Virus record (IMG/VR): IMGVR_UViG_3300036861_000069
Coordinates: 1 to 40,009 of that record
DNA: 40,009 bases
From: a virus
Reading direction: 5' to 3' (one strand)
Part shown: piece by piece, positions 1-7,200 of the stretch
Position numbering within the stretch: the stretch's first letter is position 1
Layout of the letters: every line of letters begins with the position of its first letter
The notes under the pieces: model-generated
Seen by the model: only the letters and a program-made list of their open reading frames with translations
What the model was told of the DNA's origin: nothing
The model's database searches: none
Made by a program: the position numbers and the translations under genes

Positions 1-482
1 TGGGGCTGGCCTCCCTGGTAGGCGTCTTCCTTGGGACCCTCCCCCTGCCATCGCTCACGGACGCTCGGTACACGCACGCGGGAGACGTAGGGGAGGGGGA
101 GGGGCAGCCTTAGCGGCTGAGGAGCGTCCTCGCTGTACCCGCTATCAGACAACCGGCTTTCCGTTCCGGCCTCGGTGACCACCCTACCATACCGTGTCAA
201 GTAGTCATCGACAGGCAAACCATCACCGATGCGAAATCCGCTCTTGACGAACGAAGTCACGTATGCCATTGTTGTCTTGCCTACCCAGGCTCGTGTCGCT
301 CGGTTGGCGGCTCGCTTCGGCGGGCCGTCAGTCTTTTTACCCTCCGCTCGGAAGGCGTCCCGCGTGTACACCGCGGCATGGTACGGTCCAGTCTTACCAA
401 GACCGGTCCCGCCCGATGGTTCGACAGACCGACGTTGCCGTCTAGCCCGCGCCTCGATACAGCGCGGCGCCACGGCTCTCAC
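1..482 (-). CDS. Unrecognised protein, cut by the left edge; P-loop-like string
   Basis: The frame is open for 160 codons from a GTG at 482 to the window edge; an in-frame TAG lies eight codons upstream. An AGGA sits about 5 bases before the GTG; a second GTG at 473 is possible. Residues 24-31 read GGTGLGKT, matching the Walker A pattern GxxxxGK(S/T), but no Walker B can be seen, so nucleotide binding is a guess. The middle part, around residues 60-110, looks like normal protein, while the last visible part is Pro/Leu-rich because it crosses a purine-rich tract near 90-110 (plus strand). It follows the lysis genes in the same direction. Function unknown. It could also be a chance frame in GC-rich DNA. 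Confidence 0.35.
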   Translation of the reverse strand, partial: MRAVAPRCIEARARRQRRSVEPSGGTGLGKTGPYHAAVYTRDAFRAEGKKTDGPPKRAANRATRAWVGKTTMAYVTSFVKSGFRIGDGLPVDDYLTRYGRVVTEAGTESRLSDSGYSEDAPQPLRLPLPLPYVSRVRVPSVRERWQGEGPKEDAYQGGQP

Positions 483-532
483 CGATCCTGTCCGCTCGCT
501 CGTCTAGGCGTTCCTCCTTGTCACGTAACTTG

Positions 533-625
533 TCACCTCGGGTACAGATAGACCAAGGTCGCCAGGGTGGCCCCCAGGAGCCACGCAGCCAGATGTTCCG
601 TCCACCAGTTAGGGAACCATCTCAC
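533..625 (-). CDS. 30-residue single-span membrane peptide
   Basis: GTG start at 625 overlaps the TGA of the lipoprotein gene (GTGA), the usual junction type here. The product begins with a Trp-rich stretch (MRWFPNWWTEH) and continues as one hydrophobic helix ending LVYLYPR. It is too short for confident family assignment. Its place after the lipoprotein at the end of the lysis block suggests a membrane or lysis accessory role. Directly after its stop, the +1 frame encodes about 30 highly charged residues (KLRDKEERLDERADRI) without a start codon of its own, so the gene may be the first half of a frameshifted membrane/coiled-coil protein. Confidence 0.45.
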   Translation of the reverse strand: MRWFPNWWTEHLAAWLLGATLATLVYLYPR

Positions 626-873
626 TCGACTCGACAGACTCTCGGATCGTCGCCGCGGAGTGCGGCAATCTCGGCACAATGGATCTCGCCCCATCGCACC
701 ACGTCAAGAATCCACAGAGCCTCGGCGTCGCTCAGTGGGCTGGTGAACGTCGGCCGGAGCGGCGGGGGTCGGAGGATGGGCTTGACCCGATACACCACCG
801 GATCGTGGGCCCCGCAGCCAGCCAGCAGGGTCAACATCACGAGCATCCCGAGTATCCATCGCCGCCGCCGCAT
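622..873 (-). CDS. Small lipoprotein, probable outer-membrane spanin subunit
   Basis: This 83-residue protein begins MRRRRWILGMLVMLTLLAGC, a classic type II signal with lipobox LAGC and Cys20 as the lipidated residue; the mature part has Pro-rich segments (LRPPPLRP). Ribosome site AGGAGG lies 7 bases before ATG 873. It overlaps, in another reading frame, the 3' half of the preceding gene (704-1027). This is the classic nested Rz/Rz1 arrangement of o-spanins, and the location after lysozyme and holin candidates agrees. Outer-membrane spanins join an inner-membrane partner to fuse the two membranes at lysis. The lipobox is seen directly; the spanin role is inferred from layout. Confidence 0.7.
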   Translation of the reverse strand: MRRRRWILGMLVMLTLLAGCGAHDPVVYRVKPILRPPPLRPTFTSPLSDAEALWILDVVRWGEIHCAEIAALRGDDPRVCRVE

Positions 874-1027
874 CGGTAACCTCCTGCTGGATCTTCAATG
901 TCGCGTCGCCCTCCTTCGCCCGCTGCGCATCCACGCCGGCCTTGCGGTCCTGACCCTTACTCACGAGCCCGAGCGCCAGGCCGATCATCTTCGCAATCGC
1001 CGTGATCGTGTCGAGGACCGGGATCAC
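704..1027 (-). CDS. Small hydrophobic/coiled protein, possible inner-membrane spanin partner
   Basis: GTG start at 1027, two bases after the TAA of the upstream gene. Residues 1-24 form a hydrophobic segment (TAIAKMIGLALGLVSKG); residues 25-55 are charged and helical (AQRAKEGDATLKIQQEV). From about residue 55 the frame is shared with the lipoprotein gene starting at 873, and the remaining 50 or so residues are low-complexity Pro/Arg sequence, as expected where the other frame is the constrained one. Size, N-terminal hydrophobic helix, coil and nested lipoprotein fit an Rz-like i-spanin. The hydrophobic stretch is weaker than in well-known i-spanins, so the protein may instead be a plain membrane-associated protein. 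Confidence 0.45.
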   Translation of the reverse strand: MIPVLDTITAIAKMIGLALGLVSKGQDRKAGVDAQRAKEGDATLKIQQEVTDAAAAMDTRDARDVDPAGWLRGPRSGGVSGQAHPPTPAAPADVHQPTERRRGSVDS

Positions 1028-1028
1028 G

Positions 1029-1196
1029 TTACGCGGCGACCTTCTTCTTCGGCTTCTTCTTCGTCGGCCGCTTCGGCCTCGTGCCGTGGATGGAGTTGTG
1101 GAGCTGCGTGAACGCCGGCACGATGGCCCCGATCACGGTGGCGAGCAGCGCCGCTGACATCTGCGCCTTTTCGAGATCGCTCTGTGTCTCGGCCAT
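1029..1196 (-). CDS. 55-residue membrane protein with basic tail, holin-like
   Basis: Starts MAETQSDLEKAQ, has a single hydrophobic segment (MSAALLATVIGAIVPAFTQL) and ends in a strongly basic tail (RPKRPTKKKPKKK). Short charged N-terminus, one membrane span and Lys-rich C-terminus are typical of small class III-type holins, but many phage membrane peptides look alike. It starts 2 bases after the stop of the Pro-rich peptide and lacks its own strong ribosome site, so it is probably coupled. Its position close downstream of the lysozyme supports a lysis role. Confidence 0.5.
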   Translation of the reverse strand: MAETQSDLEKAQMSAALLATVIGAIVPAFTQLHNSIHGTRPKRPTKKKPKKKVAA

Positions 1197-1198
1197 CG

Positions 1199-1273
1199 CT
1201 ACGGCGCCTGTGGATCGGGTTCGGGTTGCGGAGTCGGTAGTGGCTCTGGTAGAGGCTTTTCGATGAACATCAT
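1199..1273 (-). CDS. 24-residue proline-rich peptide
   Basis: A perfect ribosome site (AGGAGG) precedes two consecutive ATGs at 1273 and 1270; the second has the better spacing. The product is MFIEKPLPEP followed by more Pro/Glu/Gln (LPTPQPEPDPQAP). It lies between two holin-like genes. The strong initiation signal is the main reason to list it. It may act mainly as a coupling leader for the next gene. No function can be assigned. Confidence 0.45.
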   Translation of the reverse strand: MMFIEKPLPEPLPTPQPEPDPQAP

Positions 1274-1282
1274 ATCCTCCTG

Positions 1283-1549
1283 TTAAGTCTTCGCTGCTGC
1301 CTTCACGACGGCGCTGGTATCGGCGCCGTTGACCTTGATCCCGTACTCCTGGAGCATCGACTTCAGAATGGGCATCAGCGTCCGAAGCGACGCCATCATG
1401 CCCGTCACGGCCGCGGCAATCACCGCGCTCCAGCTTGGAAAGGCGCCGTTCTCCGTGGCGAGCATGGCGGTCCCGATGGCCCCCCCAAACCCCATCAGGA
1501 AGTCAGACATCGCGTAGATCGACAGCAGCAAGAGGGCCGTCTTCATCAT
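1283..1549 (-). CDS. 88-residue membrane protein, holin candidate
   Basis: ATG 1549 overlaps the TGA of the lysozyme gene (ATGATG). The protein has an N-terminal hydrophobic helix (TALLLLSIYAMSDFLMG) continuing into a Gly/Ala-rich segment, then a second hydrophobic stretch around residues 42-65 (WSAVIAAAVTGMMASL), and a charged C-terminus. Size, two spans and direct linkage to the endolysin gene fit a class II-type holin. No family-specific motif is recognised, and the 55-residue protein downstream is an alternative holin. Confidence 0.5.
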   Translation of the reverse strand: MMKTALLLLSIYAMSDFLMGFGGAIGTAMLATENGAFPSWSAVIAAAVTGMMASLRTLMPILKSMLQEYGIKVNGADTSAVVKAAAKT

Positions 1550-1983
1550 TGCCACTCTCCCGTCACGAGCTGGTTCATGAGCCTCACCGCGCGAAGACCA
1601 ACCTGCTGTTCCCACGTCCCGCCGAGCATCCGTCGCTTCGCGTCGGCGTAGTCTCCGCGCTGCATCGACAGGACCGCCTCGGCGTTCTTGCCGAGAAGAT
1701 TCCCGATCCCCATATTGAAGACGATGGCGATCAACGCAGACTTGCGGATCTCATCGAGCTGGAGTGTCCACGGGAGATGCCCGTAGAGATCCTTCGCGGC
1801 CTGGGCGATCCTGAGATCGAGTAGGCGGTCCGCGTTCTCCTGCGAGATCGTGATCTCGGCGGCAATGTCTGCGGGGACCGGGATCATCAGGTTACAGCCG
1901 ACGCCGATATGAGGAACGCCGTGGTCATAGTACAGGTGCAGGACGCGCCCCTCGTCGCGGACGATCTGGTCACGGAGGGTCAT
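1546..1983 (-). CDS. Endolysin, T4-lysozyme-type muramidase (GH24-like)
   Basis: 145 residues, start ATG 1983 overlapping the upstream TGA. The N-terminal active-site region reads RDEGRVLHLYYDHGVPHIG. Glu11 and Asp20 sit exactly where T4 lysozyme has its catalytic Glu11 and Asp20, followed by the conserved IGVG turn. The family's third catalytic residue, Thr (T4 Thr26), is replaced by His25, with one residue fewer between Asp and this position. The helical C-terminal half includes AFNMGIGNLL-like sequence (VFNMGIGNLLGK) and a family-like ending (GLRAVRLMNQLV). It would cut the peptidoglycan glycan chain. There is no signal peptide, so release needs a holin; candidates lie immediately downstream. 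Confidence 0.85.
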   Translation of the reverse strand: MTLRDQIVRDEGRVLHLYYDHGVPHIGVGCNLMIPVPADIAAEITISQENADRLLDLRIAQAAKDLYGHLPWTLQLDEIRKSALIAIVFNMGIGNLLGKNAEAVLSMQRGDYADAKRRMLGGTWEQQVGLRAVRLMNQLVTGEWQ

Positions 1984-2264
1984 CGGACACACTCGGACTT
2001 CAACACCGGGTCCACGGCGGCCGTGCAGAGCAAGGCCAGGATTCGGTTCTGTCGGCGCGCGCCCTCGGCCAAGTCGTTCATGAGCCGATCTGACATCACG
2101 CGATGGGCCTCAAGCATCTCCGTCTGTCTGCTGATGCCCGAGCTGAGAAAGCTTGGGAACGCGCCCGTGAGCACGCCAATGAGATACACCGCGACCAACA
2201 CCGGGAGGCCCGGGTCTTTGATGAGCGCGCCGAAGAGGCGAAGCCGATCCAGCCATCCGTTCAC
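1980..2264 (-). CDS. Membrane-anchored coiled-coil protein, lysis-associated
   Basis: 94 residues from GTG 2264, directly after the upstream TGA, with a GAGGAGAAG ribosome-binding stretch. One membrane span (LPVLVAVYLIGVLTGAF, about residues 20-36) follows a short amphipathic N-terminus; the rest is a charged helix (TEMLEAHRVMSDRLMNDL) and a tail containing two cysteines. The gene ends on the start of the lysozyme gene. Topology suggests an inner-membrane protein with a helical domain on one side, such as an i-spanin, holin partner or antiholin. No family is recognised. Confidence 0.55.
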   Translation of the reverse strand: MNGWLDRLRLFGALIKDPGLPVLVAVYLIGVLTGAFPSFLSSGISRQTEMLEAHRVMSDRLMNDLAEGARRQNRILALLCTAAVDPVLKSECVR

Positions 2265-2570
2265 TCACTTCTTCTCCTCGTTCGTCTTCGGCTCGTCCTT
2301 CTCCACCCTGCCCCACTTACCATCCTTGATCCGAAAGCCCGCGGCGGCGAGCGCCTTACTGGCTTCACGGAGCTGGTAATTCAGCCTCGCGGCTTCCATG
2401 CGGGTGTCACCGGCATCGCGCTTCGCCATGCCGAGGTCGACGTTGCACTGATCCAGGCGGTCCTCGAGGGAGGGGGGTGGCGGTGGCGACTGAGCGCACG
2501 AGCGTTCGGCGACGCCGAAAATCACGGCCACGCCAACCACGAGGCCGGCGTTGAGGATGGTCTGTCTCAC
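2265..2570 (-). CDS. Signal-anchored coiled-coil protein, spanin-like
   Basis: 101 residues. GTG 2570 overlaps the stop of the membrane gene upstream (GTGA), with GGAGA in front. N-terminal hydrophobic segment (TILNAGLVVGVAVIFGVA) ends near SCAQ, followed by a Pro run and a long predicted helix (EDRLDQCNVDLGMAKRDA ... LNYQLREASKALAAAGF) and a highly charged tail. Either a signal peptide or an uncleaved anchor is possible. A membrane-anchored helix exposed to the periplasm, just upstream of the lysozyme, resembles an i-spanin; this and the genes at 1980 and 704 compete for that role. Confidence 0.55.
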   Translation of the reverse strand: MRQTILNAGLVVGVAVIFGVAERSCAQSPPPPPSLEDRLDQCNVDLGMAKRDAGDTRMEAARLNYQLREASKALAAAGFRIKDGKWGRVEKDEPKTNEEKK

Positions 2571-3541
2571 GTACCGAGTTCTCCTTCGGAGTGGAGTGCC
2601 CCACCGAGTACCAGCACCATGACCGGGGCCAGCGTCGGGAGGTGGAAGACCTGAAGCCCGCAACTAAGCACGGCGACGGACGCGAACGCCCCGCGCCACA
2701 TCGCGGGGGCACGAGCCACCCAGCGCGCAGACTCACGGCACCAGCCGACGAGGAGCGCCACACCGACCATCCCGGTCTCGTAGAGCCACTGCAATGGCTC
2801 GTGGTGAGCGGCAGTGAAGAGATGTCCCGGGACGGCATCGTGGCGCCACATGCGGCTTCCCCATCCGCCTGGACCGTAGCCGATCATCCACGCGAGAGGG
2901 GTCATGTCGGTCAGGCCCGCTCGCCAGAGGTCGAGTCGTACCCCCGTGGAATACAGGCTCTTGTAGGATGTCACCAGCCCGTAACTGATGACCGCAACGG
3001 AGGCCAGGGCCACGATCAGGAGACGGTCCTCCGGCCAGCGCACCAGGGCTCCGACGAGGACGGCCAGCGCGGCAAGATAGGACTTCGACCATACAATGCC
3101 GAGCGCGAGGAGGGGCCAGGCCCACCATGGGGACAGCGGAAGCACGGCCGCCACGGCGGCCCCCAGGAAGGCCGGTTGAGCCAAGGTGCCGCCCCGCCAG
3201 ACGAAGGACCAAGCGATCTCGAAAGCAACGCAGAGCAGGAGCGACCACCGGACAAACTCCCTGGGGGCTCCCCGGACCATGGTGAGCAGTCCGACCCCCA
3301 GAGCGAAGTAGACCGACGTCCAGAGGGCCGACTCGTGCCCTGCGTGGATCGCTCGGACGACAACATAGGCGACGGCGAGTCCAAGCCAGCCGCGCACCCA
3401 TACCGCCAGCACGAGTCCGCCAGCAGGGAGCCACAGCGACCACGGGACGTCATAGAGCCGGCCGGACGGACTCGTGGCTCGAGCGATCAGCGGGCTCCAC
3501 GTCAGGCCCACGAGGGCCAGCACCACGAGGAGCGGAATCAC
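2567..3541 (-). CDS. O-antigen ligase/polymerase-like polytopic membrane protein (Wzy/WaaL type)
   Basis: 324 residues from GTG 3541 (GTGA overlap with the upstream gene). About nine hydrophobic segments span the protein. The diagnostic region is residues 202-267: RLDLWRAG, then GYGPGGWGSR, then TAAHHEPLQWLYETGMVGVA. The Wzy_C (O-antigen ligase/polymerase) family has the same order: R..W, G.G.G and a loop with AHN..L....E.G..G. The earlier WSKSYLAALAVL segment also fits. Family members transfer or polymerise lipid-linked glycans on the periplasmic face of the inner membrane. It sits between exported proteins and the lysis genes. A role in altering host surface sugar, as known for phage D3 Wzy-beta, is inference. 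The protein is short for the family (usually about 400 residues). Confidence 0.75.
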   Translation of the reverse strand: MIPLLVVLALVGLTWSPLIARATSPSGRLYDVPWSLWLPAGGLVLAVWVRGWLGLAVAYVVVRAIHAGHESALWTSVYFALGVGLLTMVRGAPREFVRWSLLLCVAFEIAWSFVWRGGTLAQPAFLGAAVAAVLPLSPWWAWPLLALGIVWSKSYLAALAVLVGALVRWPEDRLLIVALASVAVISYGLVTSYKSLYSTGVRLDLWRAGLTDMTPLAWMIGYGPGGWGSRMWRHDAVPGHLFTAAHHEPLQWLYETGMVGVALLVGWCRESARWVARAPAMWRGAFASVAVLSCGLQVFHLPTLAPVMVLVLGGALHSEGELGT

Positions 3542-3969
3542 GGGACGTTGACCGGCATCGGCCCCATCTGCGTCCCGAAGCCGTAGACCGAGCCGGTCCC
3601 GGTCCCCGTCGTCACGCTCGACAGCCGCATGCGGACCCGCGTGACGCCGATGACGCTACAGCGAAAAATCCCGTTATCCGGCGCGGTGCTCGCCGTGCTC
3701 GACCCCTGCGGGTAACAGGGGATCGCGGACCACGTGGTGCTCGAGCCGATCGACCCCTCTGGGTTGACGGTCCCGACGAACGTGCCGGTCTTAACGACCT
3801 GGAGACCCAGGACCGTGAAGTTGCCGGTGTTCATGACGGCGCCGTTGCCGGCGACCGTGGCCGCGTTCTGGAACGTGAACGCCTGCGAGAACGGCGGCTG
3901 CTGGGCGCCCACAGGCACCACGAAGGCCGCGGTCAGCAACAGACACAGGGTAACGAGACGTCGGATCAT
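3538..3969 (-). CDS. Exported beta-type protein with Sec signal
   Basis: 143 residues; ATG 3969 has GGAGGT six bases upstream. Leader MIRRLVTLCLLLTAAFVVPVGAQ ends in a typical GAQ cleavage context (signal shown only for its h-region here: LVTLCLLLTAAFVV). The mature part is Thr/Ser/Gly-rich with alternating hydrophobics, compatible with a beta sandwich, and contains two cysteines (IPCYPQG and FRCSVIG) that could form a disulfide in the periplasm. The preceding and following genes overlap it by start-on-stop. No family recognised. A virion decoration or cell-surface protein are both possible. Confidence 0.75.
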   Translation of the reverse strand: MIRRLVTLCLLLTAAFVVPVGAQQPPFSQAFTFQNAATVAGNGAVMNTGNFTVLGLQVVKTGTFVGTVNPEGSIGSSTTWSAIPCYPQGSSTASTAPDNGIFRCSVIGVTRVRMRLSSVTTGTGTGSVYGFGTQMGPMPVNVP

Positions 3970-4208
3970 CGAAGACCTCCAAGGCGTTGAGAGTGTACGG
4001 CACGCGGGTCGATGGTATCAGGAAGACAGACCCAAGTCAGCGACCGATGACTGAGGCGACGGGCTTGCGTGGCGGCCATCTCGCACTGCTCGGACGAGAT
4101 GAACGCCACCTGCACGGGACGCTCCCGCGGGGGCTCAGACAACGGCGCCCCGATCCACCACGTCGACCCGAAGGCACTCCAGAGTATCCACGCCACGACG
4201 GTTGCCAT
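3966..4208 (-). CDS. 80-residue small exported or membrane-anchored protein
   Basis: ATG 4208 with a strong AAGGAGG site. The N-terminus has one hydrophobic stretch (MATVVAWILWSAFGSTWW) and the following domain has VAFISSEQCEMAA and WVCLPDTIDPR. A short leader followed by an F.S...C and C.PDT.DPR pattern is familiar from small phage and proteobacterial hypothetical proteins of unknown role. Two cysteines in the mature part suggest a periplasmic disulfide. It lies between the large fibre gene and the 143-residue exported protein. Confidence 0.65.
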   Translation of the reverse strand: MATVVAWILWSAFGSTWWIGAPLSEPPRERPVQVAFISSEQCEMAATQARRLSHRSLTWVCLPDTIDPRAVHSQRLGGLR

Positions 4209-4230
4209 CCGCTCCTCCTTCGCGCCGCCG

Positions 4231-7200
4231 TTAGCACGGCCCCGCATTCGCGAACAGATTGCCGTTGATATCCGCGCATACCGTGGCGGACGCCGCGACA
4301 CCAGCTAGCTTTCTATTCGTGACGAGCCCATCCTGGCGAACCTTGAACTGACTCGTGCCGTTCACCTGGAAGTCCATCACGTTGCCTGTAAACCCGGACG
4401 GCGCGTTGCTGAAGATGACGCCGTTCTGATCGACACGGAACAGCAACGGGCCAAAGAGCGTGGCGCCCGATAGATCCCGATCGTAGAACTCGACAAAATG
4501 CGTCCAGCCACCTGTCGACCCGCTCCCCACGAGCACCGCTGTCCCCGCGCGCGTCGTGACCTGCCCCGCGACTTGATCCCCTGACCACAGCCACAGCCCA
4601 TGATGACCCTGATGATGAATCCCGCCCGCTCCCGAGACCTGCGTATGCACCCCACCGGCCACTGCGGCATTGAAGCCACCTTGCCCGGCCGCGGTCAGGC
4701 GGGTGTACTGGAAATCGCCCGCCACCATGCCGCCGTTGATATTGCTGCCGTCCGTCGTGAGCTGCACGGATACACCCGCGAACTCGGAATTCGCCGAGGT
4801 GTTTCTCGGAAAGAACTCGCTCAGGAGGCCATATGCCTGCGTGGTCGTGGCGGCTGTGTCGGTGCCGGCTGTCAAACGAAGAGCCGCGATGCCGGTGGCG
4901 TTTGAGGCGAAAGCAGCGATAGGTGTCACTCGTATCGTGCCATCATTCAGAATGCGCATGTTCGGCGTCGTCGAGGAGTAGCTCGACGCGACGCGGAACG
5001 CATCCGTCCACGCCTCTGTTGCGCCTCCATCCGTCGTCTTACTCAAGACGAAGAATGCCGACGCTCCGATTAAGGTGGTCCCAAAGGGGCTCGTGAGATT
5101 CTGCGCGACAATTCCGAAGCCCTTTGTTGAACACGAGGCAAGCTGGCAATTTAATTCAAACAGGCCGGAGGATACTAACGTGCCGATACTCGCCACGGCA
5201 CTGGCGACCCCCATGAATCCATTGACCCCGTACACGCTGGCATTCGAGCCGAGGTTGTAGAAACCGAACCCTGCCAGGGCAGCGCGTTCAGTTGCCGAGG
5301 AACTTCCGAAAATCTCGTAAGTATTCACGCTGGCGATGCCCGTTCCAGTGAACGTCGCACCCTCAATGGCGCGTGTCCATCCTGTCACGGAAGTATGATC
5401 GCCCAATCCCGTCGCTAACGATGTCGACGAATCATTATTGACAACGTAGTAACCAGCCACAGGATTCGAGGTGAGTCCACTCTCGGCAGCGTTGCGCAAG
5501 CCGGAGGTCGTCGCATTGATTAGCAATGGGCGCGAGTTCGCGAACGATGGGCTTATCAGGCTCGGCGTCATCACCTGGAAGCCGATTCTATCGACCATCC
5601 ACGTCTCGGTACCCGCGTCTGTGCTCAAAACCTGAATAGCACGCGCCGTCGTCGTCGAGCCCGATCCCATCCACGCCCGATAGGCGGCAGCATCCCAACT
5701 AATCGGGCCCAGAGACCCCACGCCAATGAGAAACTTCGGGGCGTTGATGCCCTCAAAGAACAGGAGCCCCGAGCCTCGGGCACTGGCGAGGGCGCCGCCA
5801 GAAGCGTCAAGCGTGGCGCCATAGATAAATGAGTTAGTGTTCGTGGTGCTGATGAGGTCGACGCTGCCATCTATTGTGCCGAGGACTGAGGCATTCGCTC
5901 CAGAGCCGACCGACTGCAACCGCATCGCTGTCGTCTTAGCATTCCCCGTCCCTGAATTGGTCACAGTGCCGATGAGACCTCGAATAGGCTGTACGCTCTG
6001 TGTCGCCCCGGTGGCGGCAAGCGTAAAAGCAAATGCGTTGAGGTCGCCTGCCCCAGAGTTCGTCAGGTTCACTTGAACAGCATTCAACTGCTTACCGGAA
6101 GCCACATTGAGAACGGTCGGCGAGCTAGGGGTCACACCCCCGATCGTCAATCCATACCCAAGCGTATTCCCGGCAATGTCATAGACAGGCGAAGCGGCGG
6201 TGATGTTCTGCCGTGCCACTCCACCGACGACGACCTGAGCAGCGTCGAACGTGAAGTCTGCGCTTGATAGCACCGTATTCCCGGCCGCCCCATAGAGAAT
6301 GCGCCCCGCCGTCAAGACGTTGTTGAAGATCGGCGTGCCGGCGTTGAACGAAACAACCCCTGTGGACCCGCTGACGTCGGAGCCCCAACCGCCGAACGGC
6401 CGTGAGAGAATGCCGGCCGTGACGTTGCCGCTGGCGTCGGTGGAGAGTGCCCCGGCGCCGTAGGCGTTTAACTTCATATTCCCGGCCTTATCCAGCCGCA
6501 TGACTTCAGCTAATGTACCCGTCGTTGATGTGGAGAAGGCGAGATCCGCCGAGCCGGAGGTGCCATTTGTGATCGCCTCGATTCGAGCCCCACGCTTCGC
6601 TCCGGTCTCGTTCGTGAAGGCCAGACTCCCTAGGCCCGCCCCACTCGCACTGGTGTTACCGAGCAATTCAAGGATGCCTTCACCGGTTCCCCTACCGACC
6701 GTAACAACAAAGTTTGAGGCACTGAAGGCCCCAACATTTGCCGAGGTGGTCCCGAGGCCGATGGTGGTAGATGTGATACGAACAGTCTCCGCGAGCGCGG
6801 CTCCATCCGGCTTGATACTGATGCCGAGATACGCGCCTCGGTTGTTCGCAGTGGTGCCCGTCGATTGAGCGTAGATTTCAGCCATTCGCTTGCCGCTAGT
6901 GTTGTTGGAGCCAATGAAGGCCAGATAACCAAGGTCGGTGGCTGCGGCGTCAGCCGCCGTAGAGACCAATTCCACAACTCCCTTGTTGGCACCGACGATA
7001 CTTACGATTGTGCCCGAGCCAAAGGCGCCGACATTCGGGGTTGTAGTGCCAATGCCGACGTTCCCCTGCGCCGAGGCATTGAGAATCACATGAGCATTCA
7101 CGGGAGCACCGTTTGAGGTGCCGGCGAGCGTCAGGGTGCTCCCGGCCGCCGTGCCGCCGTAGATGAGTGGCGTCGTGACGCTCGTCACGAATGTTGCTGC

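Noticed and set aside
80-112. Purine-rich tract (GGGGAGGGGGAGGGG) as a regulatory or origin element
   Set aside because: It is a single low-complexity run without repeats or other signals; it may also lie within the partial gene.
229-507. Plus-strand frame of 92 codons near the left edge
   Set aside because: No ribosome site, against operon direction. The opposite frame also looks coding. Not enough to call.
2591-3586. Plus-strand open frame of 331 codons opposite the O-antigen-like gene
   Set aside because: The minus-strand product has clear membrane spans and family motifs. The plus-strand product is a low-complexity charged sequence typical of antisense.
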